The notes under the pieces were generated by a model, which did no database searches, had not been told where the DNA came from, and saw only the letters and a program-made list of their open reading frames with translations. The position numbers and the translations under genes are program-made. Of a stretch of DNA of 16,501 nucleotides, positions 7,680-14,614 are shown piece after piece; positions within the stretch are counted from its first letter, which is position 1; every line of letters begins with the position of its first letter. Where the stretch lies: the NCBI GenBank assembly GCA_024278345.1, contig JAJRTK010000426.1, positions 1 to 16,501 on the forward strand, in the 5' to 3' direction. This DNA is from a bacterium (GTDB lineage: Bacteria > CSSED10-310 > JAJRTK01).

Positions 7680-8263
7680 CGCCGATCCTCCTTTTCCAGG
7701 TGGACCCGGCCCGTCACCGGTTCCACAAGAAGGATCATGGCGGGGCCGCCGCTCTTGTGGCGGAGCTGCATCCGGCCCCCCGTGGAGTTGCCCCTTGGAT
7801 AGAACAGAATGTAAGAGACGCCCGATTCCCGCTCGTTTTCCTTGGGACCGAAGGAGAAATAGTCGATGGGGTTCTCTTCGCGGCCCAAAAAGAGCGCCTC
7901 GATCTGGTCCGCAATCCCCTGCTCGATGGCGCCGGCCATGGCGGCGAGGCTCCCCGCCTCCACCCGGTTCGCGCTGTCGTTGTCCAGGTCGATCCGGAGA
8001 CCGTGGACCTTCTTGGAGTTTACCGCCGCCACCCGGGCCAGGCGCAGATCACTGATGAGCTGGGCTGTCTGGCTCCGGAGCTCCCAATTGCGGAGCGAGG
8101 CCGAGATCGACGGGATCACCAGCGAAAGAAGGAGCACGAAGATCGTGAGGACGACCAGGAGCTCAATGAGGGTGAACCCGGCCCCAGCCATCGGTCTGGA
8201 TGGCATCCGATCCCCGTCCATGGCTCTGGATGGAGTCCCGGCCTTTGGAGCGCGGGAGGTCAT
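7676..8263 (-). CDS. gspH: Minor pseudopilin GspH
   Basis: Minor pseudopilin of the T2SS pseudopilus. The prepilin motif is AGAG29 followed by FTLIELLVVLTIFVLLLSLV, with Glu at mature position 5. Downstream are SQTAQLISDLRLARVAAVNS, a helix pattern shared by GspH/FimT proteins, and a C-terminal segment GRMQLRHKSGGPAMILL. ATG at 8263 overlaps the gspG stop as ATGA, so I prefer it to the ATG at 8290, which would overlap gspG by about 30 bases. In-frame Met20 or Met25 could also serve and would give short leaders. The leader contains two near-copies of one phrase (PSRAMDG, PSRPMAG), a small internal duplication. From the chosen start the protein is 195 aa, with a mature chain of about 166 residues. 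Confidence 0.9.
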   Translation of the reverse strand: MTSRAPKAGTPSRAMDGDRMPSRPMAGAGFTLIELLVVLTIFVLLLSLVIPSISASLRNWELRSQTAQLISDLRLARVAAVNSKKVHGLRIDLDNDSANRVEAGSLAAMAGAIEQGIADQIEALFLGREENPIDYFSFGPKENERESGVSYILFYPRGNSTGGRMQLRHKSGGPAMILLVEPVTGRVHLEKEDRR

Positions 8264-8691
8264 TTGTACCGCAATTCTTCGCCGTCGCAACGGCAGCTCA
8301 AGGCGTAGTTGCGGCCTCCATCCTTGGGGCTATAGATGTAAGGCTCGTCCCAGGGGTCCTTGGGAACGTCCGTGACATCCCGGAGGTAAGGGCCGTTCCA
8401 CTTGGAACCGGTGCTTTTGACCAGTCCTTCCAAGCTGTCGGGATAGCGTTTCATGTCGAGCTTGTACATGTCCAGGGCCATGGACATTCCCTTCAACTGG
8501 GCTTTGGCGGTGTCCCTTTGAGCGCCTTGAAGGCGTCTGATAAGGGAGGGACCCACCAAGCTGGCCACCAGGCCGATGATCGCCACGACGATGAGCATTT
8601 CGATAAGGGTGAAGCCGCGTTGGCTCCGGGACTCGGACGCCAGGTTGCCAAGGAGTCCTTGGGGTCTGTTTTGGCGGAACTCTTGGGTCAT
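8260..8691 (-). CDS. gspG: Major pseudopilin GspG
   Basis: Main subunit of the periplasmic pseudopilus. The 143-aa precursor has leader ending SQRG26, then FTLIEMLIVVAIIGLVASLVGPSL with Glu at mature position 5. The family signature follows: ALDMYKLDMKRYPDSLEGL, NGPYLRDVTDVPKDPWDEPY, YALSC. The start at 8691 has GGAG eight bases upstream; the longer open frame reaching 8982 runs through repeats and is not used. The C-terminus (NYALSCRCDGEELRYK) is short: the loop with clustered Asp residues that binds calcium in PulG-type GspG is absent, and two cysteines are present instead. It is the first gene after a 399-bp spacer that contains strong inverted repeats, which could separate its expression from that of gspEF. 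Confidence 0.93.
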   Translation of the reverse strand: MTQEFRQNRPQGLLGNLASESRSQRGFTLIEMLIVVAIIGLVASLVGPSLIRRLQGAQRDTAKAQLKGMSMALDMYKLDMKRYPDSLEGLVKSTGSKWNGPYLRDVTDVPKDPWDEPYIYSPKDGGRNYALSCRCDGEELRYK

Positions 8692-8796
8692 TTTCTGTTC
8701 TCCGGTGGAAGTTGATCTGGCCGAGTTTCTTGGAGCGGCGTTCTTGGCGGGAATCGCGGTTATTGCGGCTTGAGGCCAGGTTTTCCCGCGGACTTG

Positions 8797-8882
8797 GCGA
8801 CTGGCGGCGGACGGATTGCCGCCGCGGGGAGCGGAACGCAACAAAAAAAGTTGAAGGGTGGAATGGATTGTCCCATCATGGG
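8797..8882 (+). repeat. Dispersed hairpin repeat, copy A
   Basis: Begins GCGACTGGCG; the stem GGCGGC (8803-8808) pairs with GCCGCC (8818-8823) around a 9-base loop. Then GGGAGCGGAACGCAAC (8827-8842), an A-rich run, AAGGGTGGAATGG and CCATCATGGG. It shares the start, hairpin, tail and end with copy C. It matches 15 of 16 tail bases with copy D. It lies on the strand opposite to the gsp genes, about 105 bp ahead of the gspG start. Confidence 0.7.
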
Positions 8883-8908
8883 TGTCATGGCTGTGGAAAA
8901 TGTTCCAT

Positions 8909-9083
8909 CCCGGATTTCTCATCAAATCCCGTCGCGAGGCAGCGCGGACGCGCAGCCAGCGAGTCCGACGACAGGCAGGCACCGGAGGCGTAGTAGAACT
9001 ACGTTGAGGATGCCTGACCGAGGAGGGCGCTGTTGGCTGCGATGATTGCGTTGACGCAGCAGGGATTTGATGAGATTTCCGGG
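8909..9083. repeat. 175-bp long palindrome between gspF and gspG
   Basis: The outer arms, 8909-8930 and 9062-9083, are 22-base inverted repeats with two mismatches. Further nested pairs: CGCAGCCA (8951-8958) with TGGCTGCG (9034-9041), CAGGCA (8976-8981) with TGCCTG (9011-9016), and CGTAGT-AGA-ACTACG (8989-9003) at the tip. The whole can fold into one long imperfect hairpin in RNA or a cruciform in DNA. It begins 7 bp after the gspF stop codon on the transcript. It resembles long imperfect palindromes found as intergenic repeats in many bacterial genomes, though I cannot name the family. Confidence 0.8.
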
Positions 9084-9090
9084 CATGAGG

Positions 9091-10314
9091 TTAGGGGGAC
9101 ATGTTGCTGAATTGGAAGACCGCCAGCATGATGGAGGCGACGATGAACCCGACGATAATGCCCATGAGCACGATCATTGCCGGCTCCACTAATGCCAGAA
9201 GGCGTTTGATGGTGGACTGGACTTCATATTCGTAAGTCTTGGCCACTTTCTCCAACATCGCTTCCAGGCGTCCGGTTTCTTCTCCCACGCGGATCATGTG
9301 GATGGCCAGGGGCGGGAAGACGCCACTCTCCTTGAGGGGATCGGAGATGCCCTCGCCCTTTTTGATGCCGCCATGCACCGAGATCAGGGCGGCGGAGATC
9401 ACTTCGTTCGTCAGGGTGTCCTTGACGATGGAGAGCGCTTGAAGGATGGGGACGCCACTGGAGACCAGCGTCGAAAGGGTTCGGGCGAAACGGGCGATTT
9501 CGATCTTTCGGATAAGATCGCCCAGGAGCGGGATTTTGAGCTTCGCGCCGTCCCAACCGGTCCGGCCTTCAGGCGTGGCCACCCACCGCCGAAAAGCCGT
9601 GACTCCCAGAATCACGACGCCAAGGATCGCCCACCAATAACCGCGGAGGAAATCCGACAGCATGATGAGCATCTGGGTGGAGAGGGGGAGGGCTTCGCCG
9701 AGATCCCTGAAGATTGCCTGGAATTTGGGGAGTACCAGCGTCACTAGAAGAAGGACGCTCGTTCCGCCGATGCCCGTCAGGATCGCCGGATAGACCATCG
9801 CGGAGACGACGGAGTCGCGCATCTCCTGGGCACGCTCCAAAAAATCGGCCAGCCGCGTGAAAATCAGCTCCAGTACGCCGCCGGCTTCGCCCGCTCGCAC
9901 CATGTTGATATAGAGGCGGCTGAAGAGGCGTGGGTTCCTGGCCAGGGCGTCGGCCAGGGAACTTCCCGACTGGATGGAGCGGCGGATTTGCGTCAGGATG
10001 TTCTTGAAAACGGGTTTTTCTTCCAGCTCGCCAAGAATCCCCAAGGCGCGGTCGATGGGCAGGCCCGCGTCCACCAGCGTCGAAAGCTGGTGGGTGAAGG
10101 TCATGATGTCCCGCTTCTTGACGCGATTGAAGAAGACCGACACCGAGATGTCCGCCGTGAGCGGGTTCTTGTTTTCCCCGACTTCCGAGATTTTCACCGG
10201 GAAGAGCTTGCGGCTCCGGAGAATCTGGAGCAAAGCCTCTTGGTTGCGCGCTTCGATGACGCCCGTGTTGACCTTGCCAGTGAGGTCGGTGGCCTGGTAG
10301 CTGAACTTTGGCAA
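9091..10314 (-). CDS. gspF: Type II secretion inner-membrane protein GspF
   Basis: Polytopic core of the assembly platform, next to the ATPase GspE. It has the family's two repeated GspF domains: the first from MTFTHQLSTLVDAGLPIDRAL through FSRLYINMVRAGEAGG, the second from FARTLSTLVSSGVPILQAL through MIRVGEETGRLEAML. Membrane segments are YPAILTGIGGTSVLLLVTLV, the WWAILGVVILGV region and the C-terminal PAMIVLMGIIVGFIVASIML. Length 407 aa is standard. The start is TTG at 10314, giving the typical PKFSYQA opening; an in-frame TGA lies two codons upstream, so no longer start exists in this frame. The nearby ATG at 10324 is in another frame. The gap to gspE is 124 bp with no promoter I can defend. 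Confidence 0.95.
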   Translation of the reverse strand: MPKFSYQATDLTGKVNTGVIEARNQEALLQILRSRKLFPVKISEVGENKNPLTADISVSVFFNRVKKRDIMTFTHQLSTLVDAGLPIDRALGILGELEEKPVFKNILTQIRRSIQSGSSLADALARNPRLFSRLYINMVRAGEAGGVLELIFTRLADFLERAQEMRDSVVSAMVYPAILTGIGGTSVLLLVTLVLPKFQAIFRDLGEALPLSTQMLIMLSDFLRGYWWAILGVVILGVTAFRRWVATPEGRTGWDGAKLKIPLLGDLIRKIEIARFARTLSTLVSSGVPILQALSIVKDTLTNEVISAALISVHGGIKKGEGISDPLKESGVFPPLAIHMIRVGEETGRLEAMLEKVAKTYEYEVQSTIKRLLALVEPAMIVLMGIIVGFIVASIMLAVFQFSNMSP

Positions 10315-10438
10315 TCTCTTTCATCCCCGCGGGAGGTGATCCGGGCACGAGATTCCGTGGCGGCGCGGTTTCACGATCCCGGTTGCCCGCTTTCTGGGGC
10401 TTTGCAAACTGCCGGATCTCTCAATGGTTCCCTTCCCG

Positions 10439-12157
10439 CTAGATGATGACGAATTCATCTTCCTGCGTGACCCGGACCACCTCTTCCACGGTGGTTTCGT
10501 GGCGGATCACTTTGAGCCAGCCATCTTCGCGGAGAGTCCGCATTCCGGCGCGGCGGGCGGCCTTTCGGAGATCGCCCACCGGCGAGTTCTGGTTGATGAG
10601 AGACCGGATTTCTTCGTTGATGACCAGAAGCTCGAAAATCCCCTTCCGCCCCATGTATCCCGTGCCGCCGCATTCGTCGCAGCCCTGGCCCTGCCTGGGC
10701 CGGAAGCTGTCGGGAAGGTCCGGAATGACGGTCCGGAGGTCCCGGAGAAGGCCGGGATCAGAATCGATGTACCGCGAGCAATGGTCGCAGAGAAGGCGGA
10801 CCAGCCGCTGCGCCAGGATCCCCTCGATCACCGACGAGACCAGGAAGCTTTCCACGTTCATATCCGTCAGTCGCGTGATGGAGCTGGGCGCGTCGTTGGT
10901 GTGGAGGGTGGAGAAGACCAGGTGCCCCGTGAGCGCCGACTGAATGGCGATCTCCGCCGTCTCCGTGTCCCGGATCTCCCCCACGAGGATCACGTCGGGG
11001 TCCTGGCGCACGATGGAGCGGAGGCCGCTCGAGAAGGTCAGGCCGATCTTGGGGTTCACCTGAATCTGGTTGACCCCCGGGAGCTGGTATTCCACGGGGT
11101 CTTCCACGGTGATAATCTTCTTGTCCGCCGTGTTGATCTGGTTGAGGGCCGCGTAGAGCGTCGTGGTCTTGCCGCTTCCCGTGGGCCCCGTCACCAGGAA
11201 AATGCCGTGGGGCAGGTGGATCATCTTCAGGAAGATCTTCTGAAAGTCTTCGGGGAAACCCAGATCCTCGATGGAGAGCAGGATGCTGGATCGGTCGAGG
11301 ATCCGCATGACGACACTTTCGCCGAACTGCGTGGGAATGCTGGAAACCCGGAGGTCGATCTTCTTTCCCGCCACCCGCATCTTGATCCGACCGTCCTGGG
11401 GAAGCCGCCGCTCGGCGATGTTAAGGTTGGCCATAATCTTGACGCGGCTGATAATTGCCGCCTGAAGACGCTTTGGCGGCGTCTCCGCCTCGTGAAGGAT
11501 GCCATCCACGCGGTACCGGATGCGGAGGTCCCGCTCGAACGGCTCGATGTGGATGTCTGAGGCACGCTTCTCAATCGCCTGGGAAATCAACAGGTTGACC
11601 AGGCGGATGACCGGTGCCTCCGAGGCCATGTCCCGGAGCTGGTTGATGTCTTCCTCGTCATCGCCTCCCAGGATTTCCAGCTCGTCTTCATCCATGCCAT
11701 CGACGATGGAGTCCACGCTGAGGGATTCATGCCCATAATAGGTGTCCAGCCACTTGTCGATCCGCTGTTTCGGGGCGATGCAGAGATCGAAATCCTCGAC
11801 GCCCATCGCCAGCTTGATGCTGTCCAGCGTGGGAAGATCAAGAGGATCCGCCACCACGAGCCGCACACCCTGCCGCGTTCGCTCCAGGGGCAGAACGTGG
11901 TAGTTCCGCATGAAGAGCGTCCAATTTTCCTGGCCAAGACTCATGGGGGCTTCGGGAAAGTTCTCGTCCGTCAGCACCGGATGACCCAGTTGCTCCGAGA
12001 GGGCCTTGTACAGGTTTTCTTCCGAAAGCAGCCCAAGATCAACCAAAAGCTGACCGACCCGCGATTTCGTGCGCTTTTGGAGCTTGACGGCCTGGTCCAG
12101 TTCCTCCGGACTCACATAACTCGCCAGATAGTGCCCAAGAGGATAGCGTTGGCGCAT
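10439..12157 (-). CDS. gspE: Type II secretion ATPase GspE
   Basis: Cytoplasmic hexameric AAA-type ATPase that powers pseudopilus assembly. Residues 1-145 form an N1/MshEN-like domain with two motif-like repeats, PLGHYLASYVSPEELDQAV and RVGQLLVDLGLLSEENLYKA. Then SDIHIEPFERDLRIRYRVDG (about 200-219), Walker A GPTGSGKT (324-331), the Asp box VEDPVEY (351-357), Walker B DVILVGEIRD (388-397), the His box GHLVFSTLHTNDA, and a four-cysteine zinc site (C457, C460, C493, C496) typical of GspE. Length 572 aa. ATG at 12157 has AAGGAG five bases upstream. It lies 27 bp after the DUF151 gene, so the two are likely co-transcribed from the promoter at 12754-12782. The stop is TAG. Confidence 0.97.
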   Translation of the reverse strand: MRQRYPLGHYLASYVSPEELDQAVKLQKRTKSRVGQLLVDLGLLSEENLYKALSEQLGHPVLTDENFPEAPMSLGQENWTLFMRNYHVLPLERTRQGVRLVVADPLDLPTLDSIKLAMGVEDFDLCIAPKQRIDKWLDTYYGHESLSVDSIVDGMDEDELEILGGDDEEDINQLRDMASEAPVIRLVNLLISQAIEKRASDIHIEPFERDLRIRYRVDGILHEAETPPKRLQAAIISRVKIMANLNIAERRLPQDGRIKMRVAGKKIDLRVSSIPTQFGESVVMRILDRSSILLSIEDLGFPEDFQKIFLKMIHLPHGIFLVTGPTGSGKTTTLYAALNQINTADKKIITVEDPVEYQLPGVNQIQVNPKIGLTFSSGLRSIVRQDPDVILVGEIRDTETAEIAIQSALTGHLVFSTLHTNDAPSSITRLTDMNVESFLVSSVIEGILAQRLVRLLCDHCSRYIDSDPGLLRDLRTVIPDLPDSFRPRQGQGCDECGGTGYMGRKGIFELLVINEEIRSLINQNSPVGDLRKAARRAGMRTLREDGWLKVIRHETTVEEVVRVTQEDEFVII

Positions 12158-12184
12158 CGGATCTCCTTGCGGCTGGATCTTTCC

Positions 12185-12679
12185 TCAAGGGGAGACGAAA
12201 TCGTCCGGAGATACTTCCGAAAGCCACTGTTCCAAACGCTCCTCATCACTGGAAGAGCGCTCCGGAGCGATGCGGCTTACGTCTCGGCAACGCGACTTCT
12301 CGATCACCTGCTCATCGACGAAGATGGGGGAATTGGTCCGGAGTGCCAAGGCGATGGCGTCAGAGGTGCGAGAATCCACCGACACCACCTCCCCCTGGTG
12401 CGTCAGCTCGATGACCGCATAGTAGGTGTCATCCCTGAGATCGCTCACCACGACTTTCCTGACTTTCGCGTTCATTGTGCTGAGCAGATTTTTCATCAAA
12501 TCGTGGGTCATGGGTCTTGGAGTCGGAATCTGTTCGAGCTCCAACATGATGGCGTTGGCTTCGTAGGGACCGACCCAGATGGGCAGGGCAATCTCTTTGT
12601 CGTGGTCCTTCAAGACCAGAATGGGAGATCGCGTGATCGGATCGACGGTTAACCCAGCGACTTGCATTTCATACAGCAT
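12185..12679 (-). CDS. Bifunctional nuclease (DUF151) domain protein
   Basis: A 164-aa protein of the BFN/DUF151 family. Members have reported nuclease activity, but the cellular role in most bacteria is unclear. Family marks: ILVLKDHDKEIALPIWVGPY (20-39), EANAI, PRPMTHDLMKNLL (55-66), YYAVIEL, and SVDSRTSDAIALALRTNSPI (100-119). The acidic C-terminal tail carries no clear UVR motif. ATG at 12679 has a near-perfect ribosome-binding site, AGGAGGT, seven bases upstream; the longer open frame to 12769 would start upstream of the predicted transcript start and is rejected. It is the first gene after the promoter and directly precedes gspE, so it may be the leading cistron of the T2SS operon. No catalytic role in secretion is known or implied. 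Confidence 0.92.
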   Translation of the reverse strand: MLYEMQVAGLTVDPITRSPILVLKDHDKEIALPIWVGPYEANAIMLELEQIPTPRPMTHDLMKNLLSTMNAKVRKVVVSDLRDDTYYAVIELTHQGEVVSVDSRTSDAIALALRTNSPIFVDEQVIEKSRCRDVSRIAPERSSSDEERLEQWLSEVSPDDFVSP

Positions 12680-12724
12680 CCCACGGACCTCCTGACGGAA
12701 CGAAGGGCAAAGCCGTGAAGGGAA

Positions 12725-12743
12725 GGGAATCCAACCCATTCCC
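12725..12743 (-). promoter_or_regulatory. Stem-loop in the 5' leader of the DUF151-gspE transcript
   Basis: GGGAAT (12743-12738) pairs perfectly with ATTCCC (12730-12725) around a 7-base loop. It would sit a few bases from the predicted 5' end, so it could stabilise the transcript. There is no U-run after it and it is not a terminator. Confidence 0.35.
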
Positions 12744-12753
12744 GGACAAAGAA

Positions 12754-12782
12754 AATATACTATCGTCACTGGTGAATGGCAA
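12754..12782 (-). promoter_or_regulatory. Sigma70-like promoter for the DUF151-gspE locus
   Basis: On the minus strand: TTGCCA (12782-12777), a 17-base spacer, and TATATT (12759-12754); each box has one mismatch to consensus. It lies in the gap after miaB. Transcription would begin near 12747, leaving a leader of about 68 bases. It is the best promoter match I found in the window. Confidence 0.65.
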
Positions 12783-12852
12783 GTCTTTTCCCCATGAAAC
12801 CTCCCCGGGACGGCTTCGAGTTTCCCGATTTCCCAGTGCTTTCTTACCTATT

Positions 12853-14277
12853 TCAAGTAATCTGGAGCAAGCTTGGGTCATCGTTGGGCGGGCCTTTTCC
12901 CGCGTCCGATCCCGCTCCCCTTCCCAGGTTGAGTGGAGCTCTTCCAGCCAGATTGGAGCCGCCGGACACGAGATCCACCAGCTCGCCGCGGAAAGAATGG
13001 GCAGCCGCCCGCGTCAACCTCACCCTCACAAGATCTCCAACCGCCGAACCGCCCTCGAAGTTCACGATTTTGTTTTGCCGCGTTCGCCCGGTGAGCTGCC
13101 GCGGGTCGCGCACCGACGGCCCCTCCACAAGCACTTCCATCACGCGGCCCACCAACGCCTCGTTCCGGCGCTTGCCAATCTTCTCCTGAAGCGCAAAAAG
13201 GCGGTGCAGCCTCGCACGCTTTTCAGCCTCAGGCAGATCGTCCGCAAGCCTCGAAGCCCCGGTCCCCTCCCGTTCGCTGTACTGAAAGGCGAAAACGTGG
13301 TCGAACTCCACTTCCTCCAAAAGCGAAAGCGTCTCCCGAAACTCCGCCTCCGTCTCCGAAGGGAAACCCACGATGATATCCGTGCTCAAGGCTACCTCCG
13401 GCATCGCACGCCGGATCATGGCCACCTTCTCCAGGTAATCCTCCCGGCCATACTTCCGGCGCATCTTTCGCAACACCCGCGTCGAACCGGACTGCACCGG
13501 CGCATGGACGTGCTCGCAGACAGTCCCGAGCTCCGCCATCGTCCACGCCAGCTCTTCGTCAAAATCATTGGGGTGCGGCGACGCGAAACGAAGGCGCTCC
13601 AGGCCTTCCACCCCATCCAGCCGCCGCAAAAGCTCCGCGAACGTCACATCCCCATACCGGTATTTGTTCACCGTCTGCCCAAGCAGGCAGATCTCTCGCC
13701 ACCCATTGCCACAGAGCCACCGCACCTCCTCCACGATCTCTTCCGGCGTCCTGTTCCTTTCGCGGCCACGGACATAGGGCACGATGCAAAACGAGCAAAG
13801 GTAATCGCACCCCTCCATGATGGTCACCCAAGCCTTCACTGGCGAGCTTCTGGCCACCGACTCGTATTCAATCGGCTGCACCAGATCACGTTCTCCCGTC
13901 TCCACTTGCTTGCCCCTGCCGCTCCGCACCTCTTCCACAAGCTCCGGCACACGATAGGCGTTGTGCGTCCCCACAACCAGATCGAGCTCCGGCACCTGAC
14001 GAAGCAGCGAGCGCCCGTGCTCTTGGGCCATGCAACCGGCGATCCCAAGCACCAGACGGGGATTTCGCGCCTTGAATTTCAGGAACCGACCAAGCTGAGA
14101 AAATACCTTGTGCTCCGCCTTCTCGCGGATGGAGCAGGTATTGAGCAGGATCACGTCCGCCTTGGACGGGTCGGACTCCGCAATGTAGCCCCGAGCCGTC
14201 AGCAGCCCGCTCATCCGCTGACTATCGAAATCGTTCATTTGACAGCCAAAAGTAACCAGATGGAACTTGACTCGCAT
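12853..14277 (-). CDS. miaB: tRNA-2-methylthio-N6-dimethylallyladenosine synthase MiaB
   Basis: Radical-SAM methylthiotransferase that modifies i6A37 of tRNAs reading UNN codons to ms2i6A. All six cluster ligands are visible: N-terminal domain C12, C48, C82 (FGCQMND, NTCSIREKAE, GIAGCMAQ) and radical-SAM C157, C161, C164 (GCDYLCSFCIVPYVRGRE). A TRAM domain covers about residues 375-440. The NTCSIREKAE and IVPYVRGRE motifs favour MiaB over MtaB and RimO. The start is ATG at 14277, where the family begins (MRVKFHLVTFGCQ), with AGGTG about ten bases upstream. The open frame continues to 14397 but that extension is not MiaB-like. Length is 474 aa. The last 30 or so residues beyond TRAM are low-complexity. 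Confidence 0.95.
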   Translation of the reverse strand: MRVKFHLVTFGCQMNDFDSQRMSGLLTARGYIAESDPSKADVILLNTCSIREKAEHKVFSQLGRFLKFKARNPRLVLGIAGCMAQEHGRSLLRQVPELDLVVGTHNAYRVPELVEEVRSGRGKQVETGERDLVQPIEYESVARSSPVKAWVTIMEGCDYLCSFCIVPYVRGRERNRTPEEIVEEVRWLCGNGWREICLLGQTVNKYRYGDVTFAELLRRLDGVEGLERLRFASPHPNDFDEELAWTMAELGTVCEHVHAPVQSGSTRVLRKMRRKYGREDYLEKVAMIRRAMPEVALSTDIIVGFPSETEAEFRETLSLLEEVEFDHVFAFQYSEREGTGASRLADDLPEAEKRARLHRLFALQEKIGKRRNEALVGRVMEVLVEGPSVRDPRQLTGRTRQNKIVNFEGGSAVGDLVRVRLTRAAAHSFRGELVDLVSGGSNLAGRAPLNLGRGAGSDAGKGPPNDDPSLLQIT

Positions 14278-14440
14278 TTCGTCCAGCACCTGCAGAAAGG
14301 GAAAATTGAACGCCAGGGTCCTCGGGAAACGGGAAGGCCTGCTTCTTCCCCCTTGGCTCCACGAGATTCCTCTCCGGCTATGTACCCCGAACGACACGGC
14401 CTGTCATCCGTAGGAAGGGAACAAAGCCACCATTGGGTTG

Positions 14441-14495
14441 TCTCAGGGTTGTGTTCCGCTCCCATCGGTCGCAGCCGCTCCCGCTGCTCGCACAC
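14441..14495 (-). repeat. Dispersed hairpin repeat, copy D, upstream of miaB
   Basis: On the minus strand: stem GCAGC / GCTGC (the palindrome occupies 14471-14487, 7-base loop), then GGGAGCGGAACACAACCC (14463-14446). The first 16 tail bases match copy A at all but one position. The hairpin stem sequence differs from copies A and B while pairing is kept. It is about 165 bp ahead of the miaB start codon, in the miaB sense direction. Confidence 0.6.
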
Positions 14496-14585
14496 TTCTT
14501 CAGTCTGCCCGGGCAACGGGTCCGCGAGCAAACACTCTTGAATCCAGGGCCACCCAAGAGCCGCCTGGCAAACCGTCCTATCTGT

Positions 14586-14614
14586 TTGCCTCTGCCGCCC
14601 AGGGACTGTAAACT
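14586..14614 (+). promoter_or_regulatory. Candidate promoter for the zinc-ribbon membrane protein gene
   Basis: TTGCCT (14586-14591), a 17-base spacer and TAAACT (14609-14614): four of six matches to consensus in each box. The predicted start near 14621 would be about 34 bases ahead of the ATG. Matches of this quality also occur by chance. Confidence 0.35.

Larger units (their letters stand above)
8692..9090. other. 399-bp spacer between gspF and gspG, rich in inverted repeats
   Basis: No supported gene. Read from gspF towards gspG, it holds a 175-bp palindrome starting 7 bp after the gspF stop (9083-8909), a copy of the dispersed hairpin repeat in the opposite orientation (8797-8882), about 100 bp of ordinary sequence, and the gspG ribosome-binding site. 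No convincing sigma70 or sigma54 promoter was found for gspG. It is by far the longest gap inside the T2SS locus and lies just ahead of the subunit needed in greatest amount. Confidence 0.8.

Noticed and set aside
8180-8235. Small duplication in the GspH leader (PSRAMDG / PSRPMAG)
   Set aside because: Only about seven residues long and imperfect, in a leader that is cleaved off; not distinguishable from chance.
8692-8800. Sigma54-type promoter ahead of gspG (TGGC with GC downstream)
   Set aside because: The GG-to-GC spacing is 9 rather than the required 10, and the flanking bases do not match.
6878-8882. Repeats as cyclic-di-GMP (GEMM) riboswitches, or as integron attC sites
   Set aside because: The diagnostic GEMM core (GACGCAAAGCC and the receptor motifs) is missing, and attC core sites of the GTTRRRY type are not found at the ends.
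8692-8982. N-terminal extension of gspG up to an ATG at 8982
   Set aside because: It would add 97 residues read through a repeat. ATG 8691 has a proper ribosome site and gives a normal prepilin leader.
10330-10446. Plus-strand GGGAGGTGATCC, a perfect ribosome-site-like match (its complement resembles the 16S rRNA 3' end), followed by a GTG and a 29-codon frame
   Set aside because: The frame has no visible features and ends within gspE antisense. An 11-base match is weak evidence by itself.
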